From positions 3,892,001 to 3,956,000 of the forward strand of contig NZ_CP016464.1 in NCBI RefSeq assembly GCF_001713455.1: a stretch of DNA of 64,000 bases. The letters are read 5' to 3'. Under the pieces are notes generated by a model. The model was given only the letters and a program-made list of their open reading frames with translations, made no database searches and was not told the DNA's origin. The position numbers and the translations under genes are program-made. The DNA comes from Bosea sp. RAC05 (GTDB taxonomy: Bacteria > Pseudomonadota > Alphaproteobacteria > Rhizobiales > Beijerinckiaceae). Shown here piece after piece: positions 17,645 to 26,406 of the stretch; within the stretch, counting starts at the first letter, position 1; every line of letters starts with the position of its first letter.

Positions 17645-19063
17645 ATGACCGCGACGTCCGCACCCCGCACGCTCTATGACAAGATCTTCGACGACCACAT
17701 CGTCGACCGGCAGGAGGATGGCACCTGCCTGCTCTATATCGACCGCCACCTCGTCCATGAGGTGACCAGCCCGCAGGCCTTCGAGGGGCTGCGCATGACG
17801 GGCCGCAAGGTCCGCGCGCCGCACAAGACGCTCGCCGTCGTCGACCACAACATTCCCACCACCGACCGCTCCAAGGGCATCGCGGAGGAGGAGAGCCGCA
17901 TCCAGGTCGAGGCGCTCGCGAAGAACGCCAAGGAGTTCGGCGTCGAGTATTTCAACGAGCTCGATATCCGCCAGGGCATCGTCCACATCGTCGGCCCCGA
18001 GCAGGGCTTCACCCTGCCCGGCACCACCATCGTCTGCGGCGACAGCCACACCTCGACGCATGGCGCCTTCGGGGCGCTGGCCCATGGCATCGGCACCTCG
18101 GAGGTCGAGCATGTGCTGGCCACCCAGACGCTGATCCAGAAGAAGGCCAAGAACATGCTCGTCCAGGTGGACGGCACGTTGACCAAGGGCGTCACCGCCA
18201 AGGACATCACGCTGGCGATCATCGGCGAGATCGGCACGGCCGGCGGCACCGGCTCGGTCATCGAATATGCCGGCGACGCCATCCGCGCGCTCTCGATGGA
18301 GGGCCGCATGACGCTGTGCAACATGTCGATCGAGGGCGGCGCGCGCGCCGGCATGGTCGCCCCCGACGAGAAGGCCTACGCCTATCTGAAGGGCCGCCCC
18401 AAGGCCCCGCAGGGCGCCGCCTGGGACGAGGCCCTGCGCTACTGGGAGACGCTCTACACCGACGAGGGCGCTCATTTCGACCGGATCGTGAAGCTCGACG
18501 CCAACAACCTGCCGCCGATCGTCTCCTGGGGCACGAGCCCCGAGGACGTGATCTCGGTCGCCGGCAGCGTACCCGATCCGGCGCTGATCGAGGACGAGAC
18601 CAAGCGCTCCTCCAAGCAGCGCGCGCTCGACTATATGGGCCTGACCGCCGGCACGAAGATGACCGAGATCCCGCTCGACGTGATCTGGATCGGCTCCTGC
18701 ACCAATGGCCGCATCGAGGATCTGCGCGCGGTGGCCAAGATCGTCGAGGGCAAGAAGATCGCGGGCTCCCTCGACTACGCCATGATCGTCCCGGGCTCGG
18801 GGCTGGTGAAGCAGCAGGCCGAGGCCGAAGGCCTGGACAAGATCTTCCTCGCCGCCGGCTTCGAATGGCGAGAGCCGGGCTGCTCGATGTGCCTGGGCAT
18901 GAACCCCGACCAGCTCAAGCCGGGCCAGCGCGCGGCATCGACCTCGAACCGCAATTTCGAGGGCCGCCAGGGCTTCAAGGGCCGCACCCATCTCGTCTCG
19001 CCGCAAATGGCGGCGGCCGCCGCGCTGGTCGGCCGGTTCGTCGATGTGAGGCAGCTGGGCTGA
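17645..19063 (+). CDS. leuC: 3-isopropylmalate dehydratase large subunit
   Basis: LeuC with LeuD isomerises 2- to 3-isopropylmalate in leucine synthesis, using a 4Fe-4S cluster. The 472-residue product begins [18 protein letters not shown] and holds the aconitase signatures [30 protein letters not shown] with one cluster cysteine, and [12 protein letters not shown] with the other two. The ATG at 17645 fits the family start; an upstream ATG at 17567 would add an unrelated tail. leuD lies 1.25 kb downstream on the same strand, separated by four small overlapping genes. Normal length, no oddity. Confidence 0.97.
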   Translation: MTATSAPRTLYDKIFDDHIVDRQEDGTCLLYIDRHLVHEVTSPQAFEGLRMTGRKVRAPHKTLAVVDHNIPTTDRSKGIAEEESRIQVEALAKNAKEFGVEYFNELDIRQGIVHIVGPEQGFTLPGTTIVCGDSHTSTHGAFGALAHGIGTSEVEHVLATQTLIQKKAKNMLVQVDGTLTKGVTAKDITLAIIGEIGTAGGTGSVIEYAGDAIRALSMEGRMTLCNMSIEGGARAGMVAPDEKAYAYLKGRPKAPQGAAWDEALRYWETLYTDEGAHFDRIVKLDANNLPPIVSWGTSPEDVISVAGSVPDPALIEDETKRSSKQRALDYMGLTAGTKMTEIPLDVIWIGSCTNGRIEDLRAVAKIVEGKKIAGSLDYAMIVPGSGLVKQQAEAEGLDKIFLAAGFEWREPGCSMCLGMNPDQLKPGQRAASTSNRNFEGRQGFKGRTHLVSPQMAAAAALVGRFVDVRQLG

Positions 19064-19104
19064 GAGCGGCTTGGCGTCGCTTCTGATCGAAGGGAGCGAC
19101 GCCA

Positions 19105-19350
19105 GTGCCGACGATCCTGCGATCGGGTCCCTACCGCGTCTACTTCGTCAGTCACGACTGTCGCGAGCCCGCTCATGTGCATGTCGATCGCGACATGCTG
19201 ACGGCGAAATTCTGGTTGCAGCCGCTTCGCCTCGCCAGCGCGATCGGCTTCTCCAATCACGAATTGCGTGACATCGAGCGTCTCGTCAGTGACAATCGCC
19301 AACGTTGCCTGGAGGTCTGGCATGAGCACTGCGGAAGAGCTTCTGATTGA
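19105..19350 (+). CDS. DUF4160 protein
   Basis: An 81-residue protein that matches the DUF4160 pattern: a short beta-hairpin with GPYRVYFVSHDCREPAHVHVDRD and a helix FSNHELRDIERLV. DUF4160 genes are typically paired with DUF2442 genes, as here, where the two overlap by 29 bases. Such pairs are small, sporadic and sometimes listed as toxin-antitoxin-like, but no activity is established. The GTG at 19105 follows AGGGAG. It lies directly after leuC. Confidence 0.8.
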   Translation: MPTILRSGPYRVYFVSHDCREPAHVHVDRDMLTAKFWLQPLRLASAIGFSNHELRDIERLVSDNRQRCLEVWHEHCGRASD

Positions 19351-19588
19351 AGCACGCGTGCAGAACGTGCGCTGCACGGACGACCGGCTCATCGTCGATC
19401 TGACGGACGGCCGCGAATTGTCGGTGCCCATTCGCTGGTATCCCCGGCTTCTGAACGCGACGCCCGCCCAGCGCGCGGATTGGGAACTCGCCGGGGCCGG
19501 CTACGGCATCCATTGGCCCCAGATCGACGAGGACCTCAGCGTGAAGGGCCTGCTGATGGGCTGGGCCGCTCCCGGCGTGGTGAAATGA
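19322..19588 (+). CDS. DUF2442 protein
   Basis: An 88-residue protein of the DUF2442 family. The diagnostic pattern is VRCTDDRLIVDLTDGRELSVPIRWYPRLLNATPAQR followed by GYGIHWPQIDEDLSVKGLL. In characterised genomes this family accompanies DUF4160; the ATG lies inside the end of the DUF4160 frame and the stop overlaps the next gene by four bases, so translation of all three is probably coupled. Its role (partner, antitoxin or DNA-binding) is not known. Confidence 0.85.
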   Translation: MSTAEELLIEARVQNVRCTDDRLIVDLTDGRELSVPIRWYPRLLNATPAQRADWELAGAGYGIHWPQIDEDLSVKGLLMGWAAPGVVK

Positions 19589-19830
19589 GCCAGGACCCCC
19601 GCGAATCCGCCCGCGCCGCCGAGGCGCAAGCCGCGCTCGACCGCGTCAAGCGCGACAGCGAAAGCCTGCTCGGCTCCTCCATGGGCCGGGCGGCGGATCA
19701 TTTCGGCGCCAAGGATGCCCCCGAGGGCGACCCCGTCGAGCTCTGGGGCCGGCGCATCGGGCGATCCCTGTCGCTGCTCGGCGTCGTCGTGCTCGCCTGG
19801 TGGCTCGGCCATCAGCTGAAGGTCTGGTGA
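19585..19830 (+). CDS. Small single-pass membrane protein
   Basis: An 81-residue protein with a polar N-terminal helix (MSQDPRESARAAEAQAALDR) and one transmembrane segment near the C-terminus (SLSLLGVVVLAWWLGHQL, about residues 61-78). No domain is recognised. It starts in an ATGA overlap with the DUF2442 gene and shares one base with the metallopeptidase start, placing it in the leuC-leuD cluster. Proteins of this layout occur next to the zincin gene in related bacteria, but I cannot name the family. Confidence 0.7.
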   Translation: MSQDPRESARAAEAQAALDRVKRDSESLLGSSMGRAADHFGAKDAPEGDPVELWGRRIGRSLSLLGVVVLAWWLGHQLKVW

Positions 19831-20279
19831 TGGGCAGCGTTCCCGCCATCGCCGCCACCGCAAGCCCGGCCGAGATCGACTGGGACGGCGCCCGCGCGCC
19901 CTCGGTCGAGGCCTTCGAACTGCTGGCGCAGGCCGCCTTCGACCGGCTGCCGGAGGAGTTCCGCGCGCTCTGCAGCGACGTGATCTTCAACGTCACCGAG
20001 TTTCCCGAGGACGATGTCTGCAAGGAGCTCGAGGCCGAGAGCCCCTTCGACATCCTCGGCCTCTTCACCGGCATCGGCCTGCCGCAGCAGGGCTACGCCC
20101 CGCAGACCGGCCAGATGCCCAACACGATCCATCTCTACCGCCGCCCGATCCTCGACTACTGGGCCGAGCATGACGAGAGCCTGGGCCACATCGTCACCCA
20201 TGTGCTCGTCCACGAGATCGGCCACCATTTCGGCTTCTCGGACGAGGATCTCGAAGCCATCGAACGCGCCGCGGAATGA
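19830..20279 (+). CDS. Metallopeptidase-family zincin (TTHA0227-like)
   Basis: A 149-residue compact protein with a HExxH zinc motif: VHEIGHHFGFSDED, His128, Glu129, His132 and a further Asp138 suited to the HExxHxxGxxD arrangement. The preceding VIFNVTEFPEDD and IHLYRRPILDYW match the minimal zincin family typified by Thermus TTHA0227 (DUF1025). Substrates are unknown for this family. No signal peptide, so cytoplasmic. It starts on the last base of the upstream gene's stop and ends 37 bases before leuD. Confidence 0.88.
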   Translation: MGSVPAIAATASPAEIDWDGARAPSVEAFELLAQAAFDRLPEEFRALCSDVIFNVTEFPEDDVCKELEAESPFDILGLFTGIGLPQQGYAPQTGQMPNTIHLYRRPILDYWAEHDESLGHIVTHVLVHEIGHHFGFSDEDLEAIERAAE

Positions 20280-20316
20280 CCGGCGACACCCATAAAGCAG
20301 CAAGGACCGACCGCTC

Positions 20317-20919
20317 ATGCAGCCCTTCACCACCCTGACCTCGACGCCCGCGCCGCTGAAGGTGATCAATGTCGACACCGACATGATCATCCCCAAGCAG
20401 TATCTGAAGACGATCAAGCGCACGGGCCTGGGCACCGCGCTGTTCTCGGAGATGCGCTACAAGGAGGACGGCTCGGAGAACCCCGATTTCGTGCTGAACC
20501 AGCCGGCCTATCGCAAGTCGGAGATCCTGGTCGCCGGCGACAATTTCGGCTGCGGCTCCTCGCGCGAACATGCCCCCTGGGCGCTGCTCGACTTCGGCAT
20601 CCGCTGCGTGATCTCGACGTCGTTCGCCGACATTTTCTACAACAACTGCTTCAAGAACGGCATCCTGCCGATCGTGGTCTCGCCGGAAGACCTCGAGAAG
20701 CTGTTCGACGACGCCGACCGCGGCTCCAACGCGACGCTGACGGTCGATCTCGAAAAGCAGCAGATCACCGGTCCCGATGGCGGCACGGTCAGCTTCGACA
20801 TCGACCCCTTCCGCAAGCACTGCCTGATGAACGGCCTCGACGATATCGGCCTGACCATGGAGAAGGCGCCGAAGATCGAGGCCTTCGAGGAGAAGCTGAA
20901 GGGGCGCGCCTGGGCTTGA
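20317..20919 (+). CDS. leuD: 3-isopropylmalate dehydratase small subunit
   Basis: LeuD supplies the swivel domain of isopropylmalate isomerase. The 200-residue product starts [22 protein letters not shown] and includes the signatures [32 protein letters not shown] and [12 protein letters not shown]. Length is standard. AGCAAGGA lies upstream of the ATG. It belongs functionally to leuC at 17.6 kb. leuB is not in the window. Confidence 0.97.
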   Translation: MQPFTTLTSTPAPLKVINVDTDMIIPKQYLKTIKRTGLGTALFSEMRYKEDGSENPDFVLNQPAYRKSEILVAGDNFGCGSSREHAPWALLDFGIRCVISTSFADIFYNNCFKNGILPIVVSPEDLEKLFDDADRGSNATLTVDLEKQQITGPDGGTVSFDIDPFRKHCLMNGLDDIGLTMEKAPKIEAFEEKLKGRAWA

Positions 20920-20922
20920 GGT

Positions 20923-21069
20923 CCTTCTCCCCTCGGGGGAGAAGGTGCCGAACGCAGTGAGGCGGATGAGGGAAGGGTTGCGCGAGCGGCCCTTCTTGGT
21001 CTCTGCTGAGGCTCTTTCCCTCATCCGTCAGCGCTTCGCGCTGCCACCTTCTCCCCCGCGGGGAGAAGG
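20923..21069. repeat. Palindromic repeat filling the leuD/DUF1501 junction
   Basis: Outer arms CCTTCTCCCC-TCG-GGGGAGAAGG (20923-20945) and CCTTCTCCCCCGCGGGGAGAAGG (21047-21069), each itself a hairpin, enclose inverted segments containing GGCGGATGAGGGAAGGG and TTTCCCTCATCCG. This matches a repeat type widespread between genes in Rhizobiales. It occupies nearly the whole space between two convergent stops and may end transcription from both sides. Confidence 0.85.
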
Positions 21070-21073
21070 CAAG

Positions 21074-22321
21074 CTACCCCACCAGCCCCGCCATCGGCCC
21101 AATCCCGCCGCTGCCGGGAAACACCTTTTCCGCCAGCACCGGTCCCGAAATCCCGAACAGATCGGCGACGACCCCCTTGGCAACGGCGCGGATGTCCGTC
21201 GTCGGCTTCAGGTCGCGCTTCTCGTGGAGCTGCTCCAGCTTCAGTCCCGGCCAGTCGACGATCATCCGCCCGCCCTTGACGGCGCCGCCGACGAGGAAGG
21301 CGACCGTGCCGGTGCCGTGATCGGTGCCGACGGTGCCGTTGACCCGGGCGGTGCGGCCGAACTCGGTGACGACCATCACCACCGTGTTCTTCCAGACTGG
21401 CTTCAGGCCCTGCTCGAAGGTCGCCAGCGCGCCGTCGAGCCCGCCCAGCAGCTGCGCCAGCCGGCCCTTGGCCCCGCCTTCATTGGCATGCGTGTCCCAG
21501 CCCTCGAAGGCGAGCGCGGCGATGCGCGGCCCGTCATCGGCGCCGACGAGCGCCGCCGCGCCCTCGGCGATGCGCTTCATGCCCTCAGTGCTGTCGGGCC
21601 CGCCGCCCCCCCTCGCCTCGCTGCTCATGCCCTGACGCCGGGCGATCTCCTCGGTCAGCTTCGCCTGGGCGAGCGCACGGGCTAGCCCCGGATCGCGCTG
21701 CCCGTAGAGATCCTCCAGCCGCTGGATCAGATCGGAGCCGGCGCGGGCCATGCGCGGCGGCGCCCAGCCCAGCACCGGCGCCTCGCCCCGCACCACCAGC
21801 GGCGGCACCACGCCGACGCCGAGCACGCCCTTGCGCGAGATGCCCTCCCCCGCCGGCAGATGGGCGATCAGCCGGTTCAGCCAGCCGCTCTCGGTCTTGC
21901 CGGGGCCGGCTTGGCCACTCTCCAGCACGTCCTGCCCGTCGAAATGCGAGCGCTCGCGATAGCCCGTCGCCGCCGCATGCACGACCGAGGCCTGCCCGGA
22001 GGCATAGAGCCGGGCGAGGTTCGGCATGGCGGGGTGAAGATAAAAGAAGCCGTCGAGCGGCAGCGCCGCATCGGGGCCGTCCTTCGTCAGCGCGATGCCC
22101 TCGCGCAGGCCCGCATAATCGGGGTCGCCGAGCGGCGGGACGGCGGAGAGGCCGTCGAGCGCGCCGCGCAGCACCACCAGCAGGAAGCGCGGATCGCGGG
22201 CGCCCGCCGCCGCATAGGCGAATGTCGGCACGAAGGACCAGGCGAAGAGCGCCCCGGCCGCACCCAGCACGGCGCGGCGCGACGGCGTCATCCGTTCGCA
22301 ATCATCGTCGTCATCCACCAT
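21074..22321 (-). CDS. Tat-exported DUF1501 protein
   Basis: A 415-residue protein of the DUF1501 (sulfatase-like) family. Near the N-terminus is a twin-arginine signal, PSRRAVLGAAGALFAW, ending in FAYAAAGA; then RFLLVVLRGALDGLSAVPP, SVVHAAATGYRERSHFDGQDVLESG, and VVMVVTEFGRTARVNGTVGTDHGTG, all hallmarks of the family. The ATG at 22321 has GGAGG eight bases upstream. It begins six bases before the DUF1800 stop on the same strand side, forming the well-known DUF1800-DUF1501 pair, which is thought to act in the envelope but has no settled function. Confidence 0.9.
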   Translation of the reverse strand: MVDDDDDCERMTPSRRAVLGAAGALFAWSFVPTFAYAAAGARDPRFLLVVLRGALDGLSAVPPLGDPDYAGLREGIALTKDGPDAALPLDGFFYLHPAMPNLARLYASGQASVVHAAATGYRERSHFDGQDVLESGQAGPGKTESGWLNRLIAHLPAGEGISRKGVLGVGVVPPLVVRGEAPVLGWAPPRMARAGSDLIQRLEDLYGQRDPGLARALAQAKLTEEIARRQGMSSEARGGGGPDSTEGMKRIAEGAAALVGADDGPRIAALAFEGWDTHANEGGAKGRLAQLLGGLDGALATFEQGLKPVWKNTVVMVVTEFGRTARVNGTVGTDHGTGTVAFLVGGAVKGGRMIVDWPGLKLEQLHEKRDLKPTTDIRAVAKGVVADLFGISGPVLAEKVFPGSGGIGPMAGLVG

Positions 22322-22326
22322 CGGAC

Positions 22327-23760
22327 TCACCTCCGCTGGAATTCGGGCGAGAGCAGCATGAGCGCCAGCGCCTGCGGCTTGCTGTCGGCACGCGCCACCG
22401 CCTGCCGCGTCTCGGGCGAGAGCAGCGGCCCCAGGATGTCGTCGGTCAGCGCGCGGGGATCGGGCACGCTGGCCGCTGCCTGGCGCCCCCAGCCGGCCGC
22501 GACGTCGATGCGGGTCTTGATCCCCTCGGGCGAGGCCCAGGCCTCGTTGCCGTCGGGATAGCCATTGGGGCCGGCAGGCTGCCAGAAGGGCTGGCCCATC
22601 GCGTTGAGCGGCCCGACGATCTGGCCGAACTCGGCCTTGCGCCCGAGCGCGCGGAAGGCCGCCAGCAGGAACTCCTGCGGCGAGCGGATCTTGGTCGGCT
22701 CTGCGCTCCAGGCCACGTCGGATTCGATCAGCGCCCGCGACACCGCGGCGAGATCGCCCTCGGTCTTCCTGAACACCGCCGACAATTCGCGCACCAGCGC
22801 CGGCGGCGGCTCGTCGGCGACGAAATGCCGGACGAGCTTGATCGCGATGAAATCGGCGGTGGCGGGATGGCGGGCGAGATCGGTCAGCGCCGCCAGCCCC
22901 TTCTCCTTGCCCGGCTGGCCATAGGGCTTGCCGAGCAGCTCCGGCGCTCCCGGCTCGTGCAGCCCGGCATTGAAGGCGAAGGACCCGGGAAAGCCGAGCA
23001 CAGCCTCGCGGCCGACCACCGTCCAGCCCGTGATGATCCGCGCGAGATTGGTGACGTCGACCTGGGCATAGCCGCCGGAGACGCCGAGCGTGTGCAGTTC
23101 GAGAATCTCGCGGGCGAGGTTTTCGTTGAGCCCACGCCCGCGCCGCTTGCCGGCCGGTGAGGACGGGCCGATCGAGAGCCGGTTGTCGAGGAATTCCAGC
23201 ATGGCCGGGTGGCTCTCGGCCGCGACCAGCATGTCCGCGAAGCGGCCGAAGACATGCGGGCGGATCGCCTCGCGCTCATAGGCGCCGGCCATGATCCGCG
23301 TCATGTTGCTCTTGGTGGCGCCGATGCAGAAATGGTTCGACCAGAACTGGACGAGCCGTTCCCCGAAACCGGTCTCGGCCTCGAGCGCAAGCCGCACCCG
23401 CGCCGAAACCTCGTCGCGATAGGTCCGGTAGGGCAACGCAGGCTCGTTGGCTGGTTTCGGCGGCGCCATTGCGTTCTGGCCGTTTGGCACGGCAGGCGCA
23501 GCCGCGACCGGCTGGCCGGCAGGGGGCTTCGCCTCGCGCGCCGCCCGCTCGGCATCCTCGAAGGCGTAGAGCGCCGCACCGATCTCGGCCGTGCCGGAAT
23601 AGGGCAGCCCGGACGGCTGCGGCAGCCTGCGCCGCGCGATCTCGGCGAGCAGGCGTTCGCGCACCGTGCCGCGAATCTCAGGGGCCTGACCGAGGCCGAA
23701 GCCCAGCCCGAACCGCTGCAACCCCACGCTCTCGCTGCGCAAAACACTCGGGCTCGCCAT
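22327..23760 (-). CDS. DUF1800 protein
   Basis: A 477-residue protein of the DUF1800 family. Recognisable segments are RFGLGFGLG at the start, LVQFWSNHFCIGATK, GRGLNENLAREILELHTLGV and GYAQVDVTNLARIITGW, and a C-terminal MGQPFWQPAGPNGYP. A Pro/Ala-rich insert (about residues 78-108) interrupts the N-terminal part. Unlike its DUF1501 partner it has no obvious signal peptide. The two genes are adjacent and co-oriented with DUF1800 first. Role unknown. Confidence 0.9.
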   Translation of the reverse strand: MASPSVLRSESVGLQRFGLGFGLGQAPEIRGTVRERLLAEIARRRLPQPSGLPYSGTAEIGAALYAFEDAERAAREAKPPAGQPVAAAPAVPNGQNAMAPPKPANEPALPYRTYRDEVSARVRLALEAETGFGERLVQFWSNHFCIGATKSNMTRIMAGAYEREAIRPHVFGRFADMLVAAESHPAMLEFLDNRLSIGPSSPAGKRRGRGLNENLAREILELHTLGVSGGYAQVDVTNLARIITGWTVVGREAVLGFPGSFAFNAGLHEPGAPELLGKPYGQPGKEKGLAALTDLARHPATADFIAIKLVRHFVADEPPPALVRELSAVFRKTEGDLAAVSRALIESDVAWSAEPTKIRSPQEFLLAAFRALGRKAEFGQIVGPLNAMGQPFWQPAGPNGYPDGNEAWASPEGIKTRIDVAAGWGRQAAASVPDPRALTDDILGPLLSPETRQAVARADSKPQALALMLLSPEFQRR

Positions 23761-23895
23761 GCGTCGCCTCCGGTCGGGTTCGTCTGGCGTTTCCAGACTA
23801 GCCCCTCAATCATGGCAAAAACCAGAAGACGACCGGGACAATGCGAGGCTTTGTCGGAGAGACGGCGTGTAGCAGCCCGAAACACGACGATAGGC

Positions 23896-23932
23896 TCAAA
23901 AAATGAGCCGCCGCCCTGTTCGGGGCGGCGGC
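23896..23932 (-). terminator. Rho-independent terminator of the DUF4394 gene
   Basis: On the minus strand the hairpin GCCGCCGCCC/GGGCGGCGGC (23907-23916 with 23923-23932) is followed by TCATTTTTTG. It lies about 30 bases beyond the DUF4394 stop, correctly oriented. Confidence 0.8.
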
Positions 23933-23961
23933 GTTGTCACGACAGGAAAAAGCGTCCGTCT

Positions 23962-24756
23962 TCACATGGCCGGCAGAACCGCAACGTCGCGGACCGTGCC
24001 GCTCAGACCGGCGATCTTGCCGACCATCGTCGCCTTGCCGGAGGCGAGATCGACCTTGTGCAGGGCGCCGTCGGCGACCAGCCAGCCCGTATTGCTGCCA
24101 TCAGCCGCGGTCTCGATGTCGAAGGCGATCGCCTTCGGCGTCGCGCCGAGCTTGCCGATGGCGCCGAGCACGCCGTCATTCGGCGGCGCCTGCTTCAGCA
24201 GCGCGCCGATCTTGCCGTCGATGTCATAGAGCGCGGTCTCCTTGGTGCCCTTGACCGAGTTGGAATAGGCGCCGGCGACGACCATCGGCGTCTCGCCCTT
24301 GTGCATGTCGGTTTCGGCGAATTTCAGCTTGCCGTCGACGGTGGTCTTGCCGTCCTCGACATTGACGCGGAGATTGCTGCCGTCGGAGCCGATGACGCGC
24401 AGGCGGTCGGCGGCGGGGTTGAAGTCGACGGTCGCCATCGCGCCCGCCGCCAGCACCGTGTCCATCTTCGACTTCATCGTCGCCTTGCCGGCGGCATCGA
24501 CGGTGTAGATCGTGCCGTCCGTCGCCAGCGCATAGAGCAGGCCGTCGGCGGGGCGGACATCGATGCCGGCGATCTTGCCGGCGATGCCGGTGACCTTCAA
24601 CGACTTGCCGGCCTTCTGCGTGGCGGTGTCGATCAGGGTCAGGGTGTCGTCGCCGGTGAGCGCGGCGAGCGTCGCGGCCTGGGCGGAGAGCGAGGCGGAA
24701 AGCGACGCCGCGAGAAGGGTCGAGGCGGTCAGCGCGAGGCGCAGGGTTCTGGTCAT
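23962..24756 (-). CDS. Exported DUF4394 protein
   Basis: A 264-residue protein with a signal peptide (MTRTLRLALTASTLLAASLSA, cleaved after SAQA) and a DUF4394 beta-propeller-like domain with repeats such as IAGIDVRPADGLLYALATDG, ATVDFNPAADRLRVIGSDG and KAIAFDIETAADGSNTGWLV. The gene is divergent from an ECF sigma/anti-sigma pair, which often controls such a gene, so it is a likely target of that sigma factor. GGAGG precedes the ATG. Its biochemical role is unknown; it is probably periplasmic or extracellular. Confidence 0.85.
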   Translation of the reverse strand: MTRTLRLALTASTLLAASLSASLSAQAATLAALTGDDTLTLIDTATQKAGKSLKVTGIAGKIAGIDVRPADGLLYALATDGTIYTVDAAGKATMKSKMDTVLAAGAMATVDFNPAADRLRVIGSDGSNLRVNVEDGKTTVDGKLKFAETDMHKGETPMVVAGAYSNSVKGTKETALYDIDGKIGALLKQAPPNDGVLGAIGKLGATPKAIAFDIETAADGSNTGWLVADGALHKVDLASGKATMVGKIAGLSGTVRDVAVLPAM

Positions 24757-24960
24757 GTCAGGGTCCTCCGGGTTCTGGTGCGGTACCGCTTGGGAACCGC
24801 GGCACTCGCAGCGGCTATCGCGGCCGGCGGCCGGCGGATGCAGGCTGAAAAATATACTGAAGCCTTGCATCCCGAGGGGAACCGTCGGCGTATCCTCCCG
24901 TTGGGAGCCGGGTGCCGTGCTGCGACCGCCCGGGTTCTGGAGACGGTGGGGGACTTCGCG
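24757..24960. promoter_or_regulatory. Divergent leader between DUF4394 and ECF sigma gene
   Basis: About 200 bases with no gene. It contains GGGAACCG at 24793-24800 and a second GGGGAACCG near 24877-24885; GGAAC-type -35 elements are typical of ECF sigma promoters, and their presence here suggests autoregulation plus control of DUF4394. No clean matching -10 could be fixed on either strand, so exact promoters are not assigned. Confidence 0.35.
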
Positions 24961-25506
24961 TTGACGCAGAAGGCGGGCGAGATCGAAGCGGCGCTGCTGG
25001 CCTGCGCCGCAGGAGATAAATCCGCGCTCCGGCGCATCTACGATGCCGAGTCGCCGCGTATGATCGGTGTCGCCCAGCGTCTGCTGAAGCGTCGCGCCCT
25101 GGCCGAGGAGGCTGTGCAGGATGCCTTCGTCCTGATCTGGCGGCATGCCGCGCGCTTCGATCCGCAGCGCGGCGCCGGCCTGACCTGGATCTACGCGATC
25201 CTGCGCAACCGCGCCCTCTCGATCCTGCGCGACGAGAAGCGGACGGAGACGAGCGAGGCTCCCCTCGGGGAGGAGATGGCGAGCGAAGAGGACGATCCGG
25301 AAACCGTGATGTCGAAGCTGTCCGACGCCAGGGCGCTGCATGCCTGCCTGGAGACGCTGCCGCCGCAGCGGCGCGGCCTCGTGCTGCTCGCCTTCGTCCA
25401 GGGCCTGACCCATGGCGAGATCGCAGGCCGGCTCGGCCTGCCGATCGGCAGCGTCAAATCCTGGATCCGGCGCTCGCTGATCGCCCTGAAGGAGTGCCTC
25501 GGATGA
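24961..25506 (+). CDS. ECF RNA polymerase sigma factor (SigK-like)
   Basis: A 181-residue alternative sigma factor. Region 2 is ALRRIYDAESPRMIGVAQRL and AEEAVQDAFVLIWRHAARFD with GLTWIYAILRNRALSILR (about residues 22-90); region 4 is LETLPPQRRGLVLLAFVQGLTHGEIAGRLGLPIGSVKSWIRRSL (written in parts: LPPQRRGLVLLAF, GLTHGEIAGRLGLPIGS). The chosen TTG at 24961 has GGGGGA upstream; a GTG at 24946 is an alternative. It overlaps the anti-sigma gene by four bases (ATGA), the usual pairing. Confidence 0.93.
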   Translation: MTQKAGEIEAALLACAAGDKSALRRIYDAESPRMIGVAQRLLKRRALAEEAVQDAFVLIWRHAARFDPQRGAGLTWIYAILRNRALSILRDEKRTETSEAPLGEEMASEEDDPETVMSKLSDARALHACLETLPPQRRGLVLLAFVQGLTHGEIAGRLGLPIGSVKSWIRRSLIALKECLG

Positions 25507-26240
25507 GCCCCTCCCCCGACAACGCCCGGGAGCGCGATGCGCTCGCCGGCGAATACGTTCTCGGCCTCGTCGAGGGGGCCGATCGCGAGCAGCTCGAACA
25601 GCGCATCGCGCGCGAGCCGGCCCTGGCGGCGAGCGTCGAAAGCTGGCGCGGCCATCTCGCCGCGATCGACGCCACGGCCAGGCCGATCCAGCCCTCGCCG
25701 GGCTTGTGGGCCCGCATCGAGGCCGAGATCGCAGCCATCCTTCCCGCCGCCGAACGCGGCCGCGCCAAGGCAGTGAAGGCCGGTGGCAAACTCGCGGACT
25801 GGTGGAACAGCCTGTTCGTCTGGCGCGGCGCAGCGTTGGCCGGCGCGCTCGCCGCGATCCTGCTCGCCATCGGCCTGAACGGCGCGCTCGACCGAGCCAA
25901 GCGCCAGCCGCTGATGGTCGCCGTGCTGCTGACGGACGCCAATGTCGCGGCGGCCGTCGTCAACACCTATCGCGATGGCCGCGTCGAGATGGTGCCGCTG
26001 CAGAACATCGCGGTGCCCGCGGGCATGGCGCTGGAGATCTGGACGCTCTGGGACCGCACGGTGGGCCCGCGCTCGGTCGGCCTGATCGACCGCGCCCGCA
26101 CCACGCCGCTGCGCCTCGACCAACTGCCGCTCGGCAAGGATCAACTCTTCGAAATCACGATCGAACCGGCCACCGGCTCGCCGACGGGCCGCCCGACCGG
26201 GCCGATCGTCGCGAAGGGAACGACGTCGCAGGCGTTGTGA
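25503..26240 (+). CDS. Anti-sigma factor (RskA-like)
   Basis: A 245-residue membrane protein that would hold the neighbouring sigma factor inactive. The N-terminal part has the zinc-free anti-sigma helix bundle (RDALAGEYVLGLVEGADREQ, then a helix ending WRGHLAAID), a single transmembrane segment (GAALAGALAAILLAIGL, about residues 107-124) and a periplasmic RskA-type domain (MVAVLLTDANVAAAVVNTYRD, AVPAGMALEIWTLW, QLFEITIEPATGSPTG). The start lies inside the sigma gene's end (ATGA overlap). RskA proteins are normally released by regulated proteolysis; the trigger here is unknown. Confidence 0.92.
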   Translation: MSPSPDNARERDALAGEYVLGLVEGADREQLEQRIAREPALAASVESWRGHLAAIDATARPIQPSPGLWARIEAEIAAILPAAERGRAKAVKAGGKLADWWNSLFVWRGAALAGALAAILLAIGLNGALDRAKRQPLMVAVLLTDANVAAAVVNTYRDGRVEMVPLQNIAVPAGMALEIWTLWDRTVGPRSVGLIDRARTTPLRLDQLPLGKDQLFEITIEPATGSPTGRPTGPIVAKGTTSQAL

Positions 26241-26406
26241 GGGGAGCCGTTGCAGGCGACATCCCGGCCTGCCCCACGTGGCAAGGTAACCGTGTCAGAG
26301 CCCGACCCAGAACGTCATTCAGCGCTCATGCTGACGAGCCAATTCATTAGGATAGCGTCTTGAAGGATGCGTCCGGAGCCCCCGACAGGGCGTGACCTAT
26401 AGACGA

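Noticed and set aside
24793..24900. Exact ECF promoter on either strand
   Set aside because: GGGAACC words are present but no -10 element at suitable spacing could be fixed, so only the region was annotated.
26241..26406. Possible gene or terminator after the anti-sigma gene
   Set aside because: The 166-base gap shows no open frame, hairpin with T-run or repeat that I could support.
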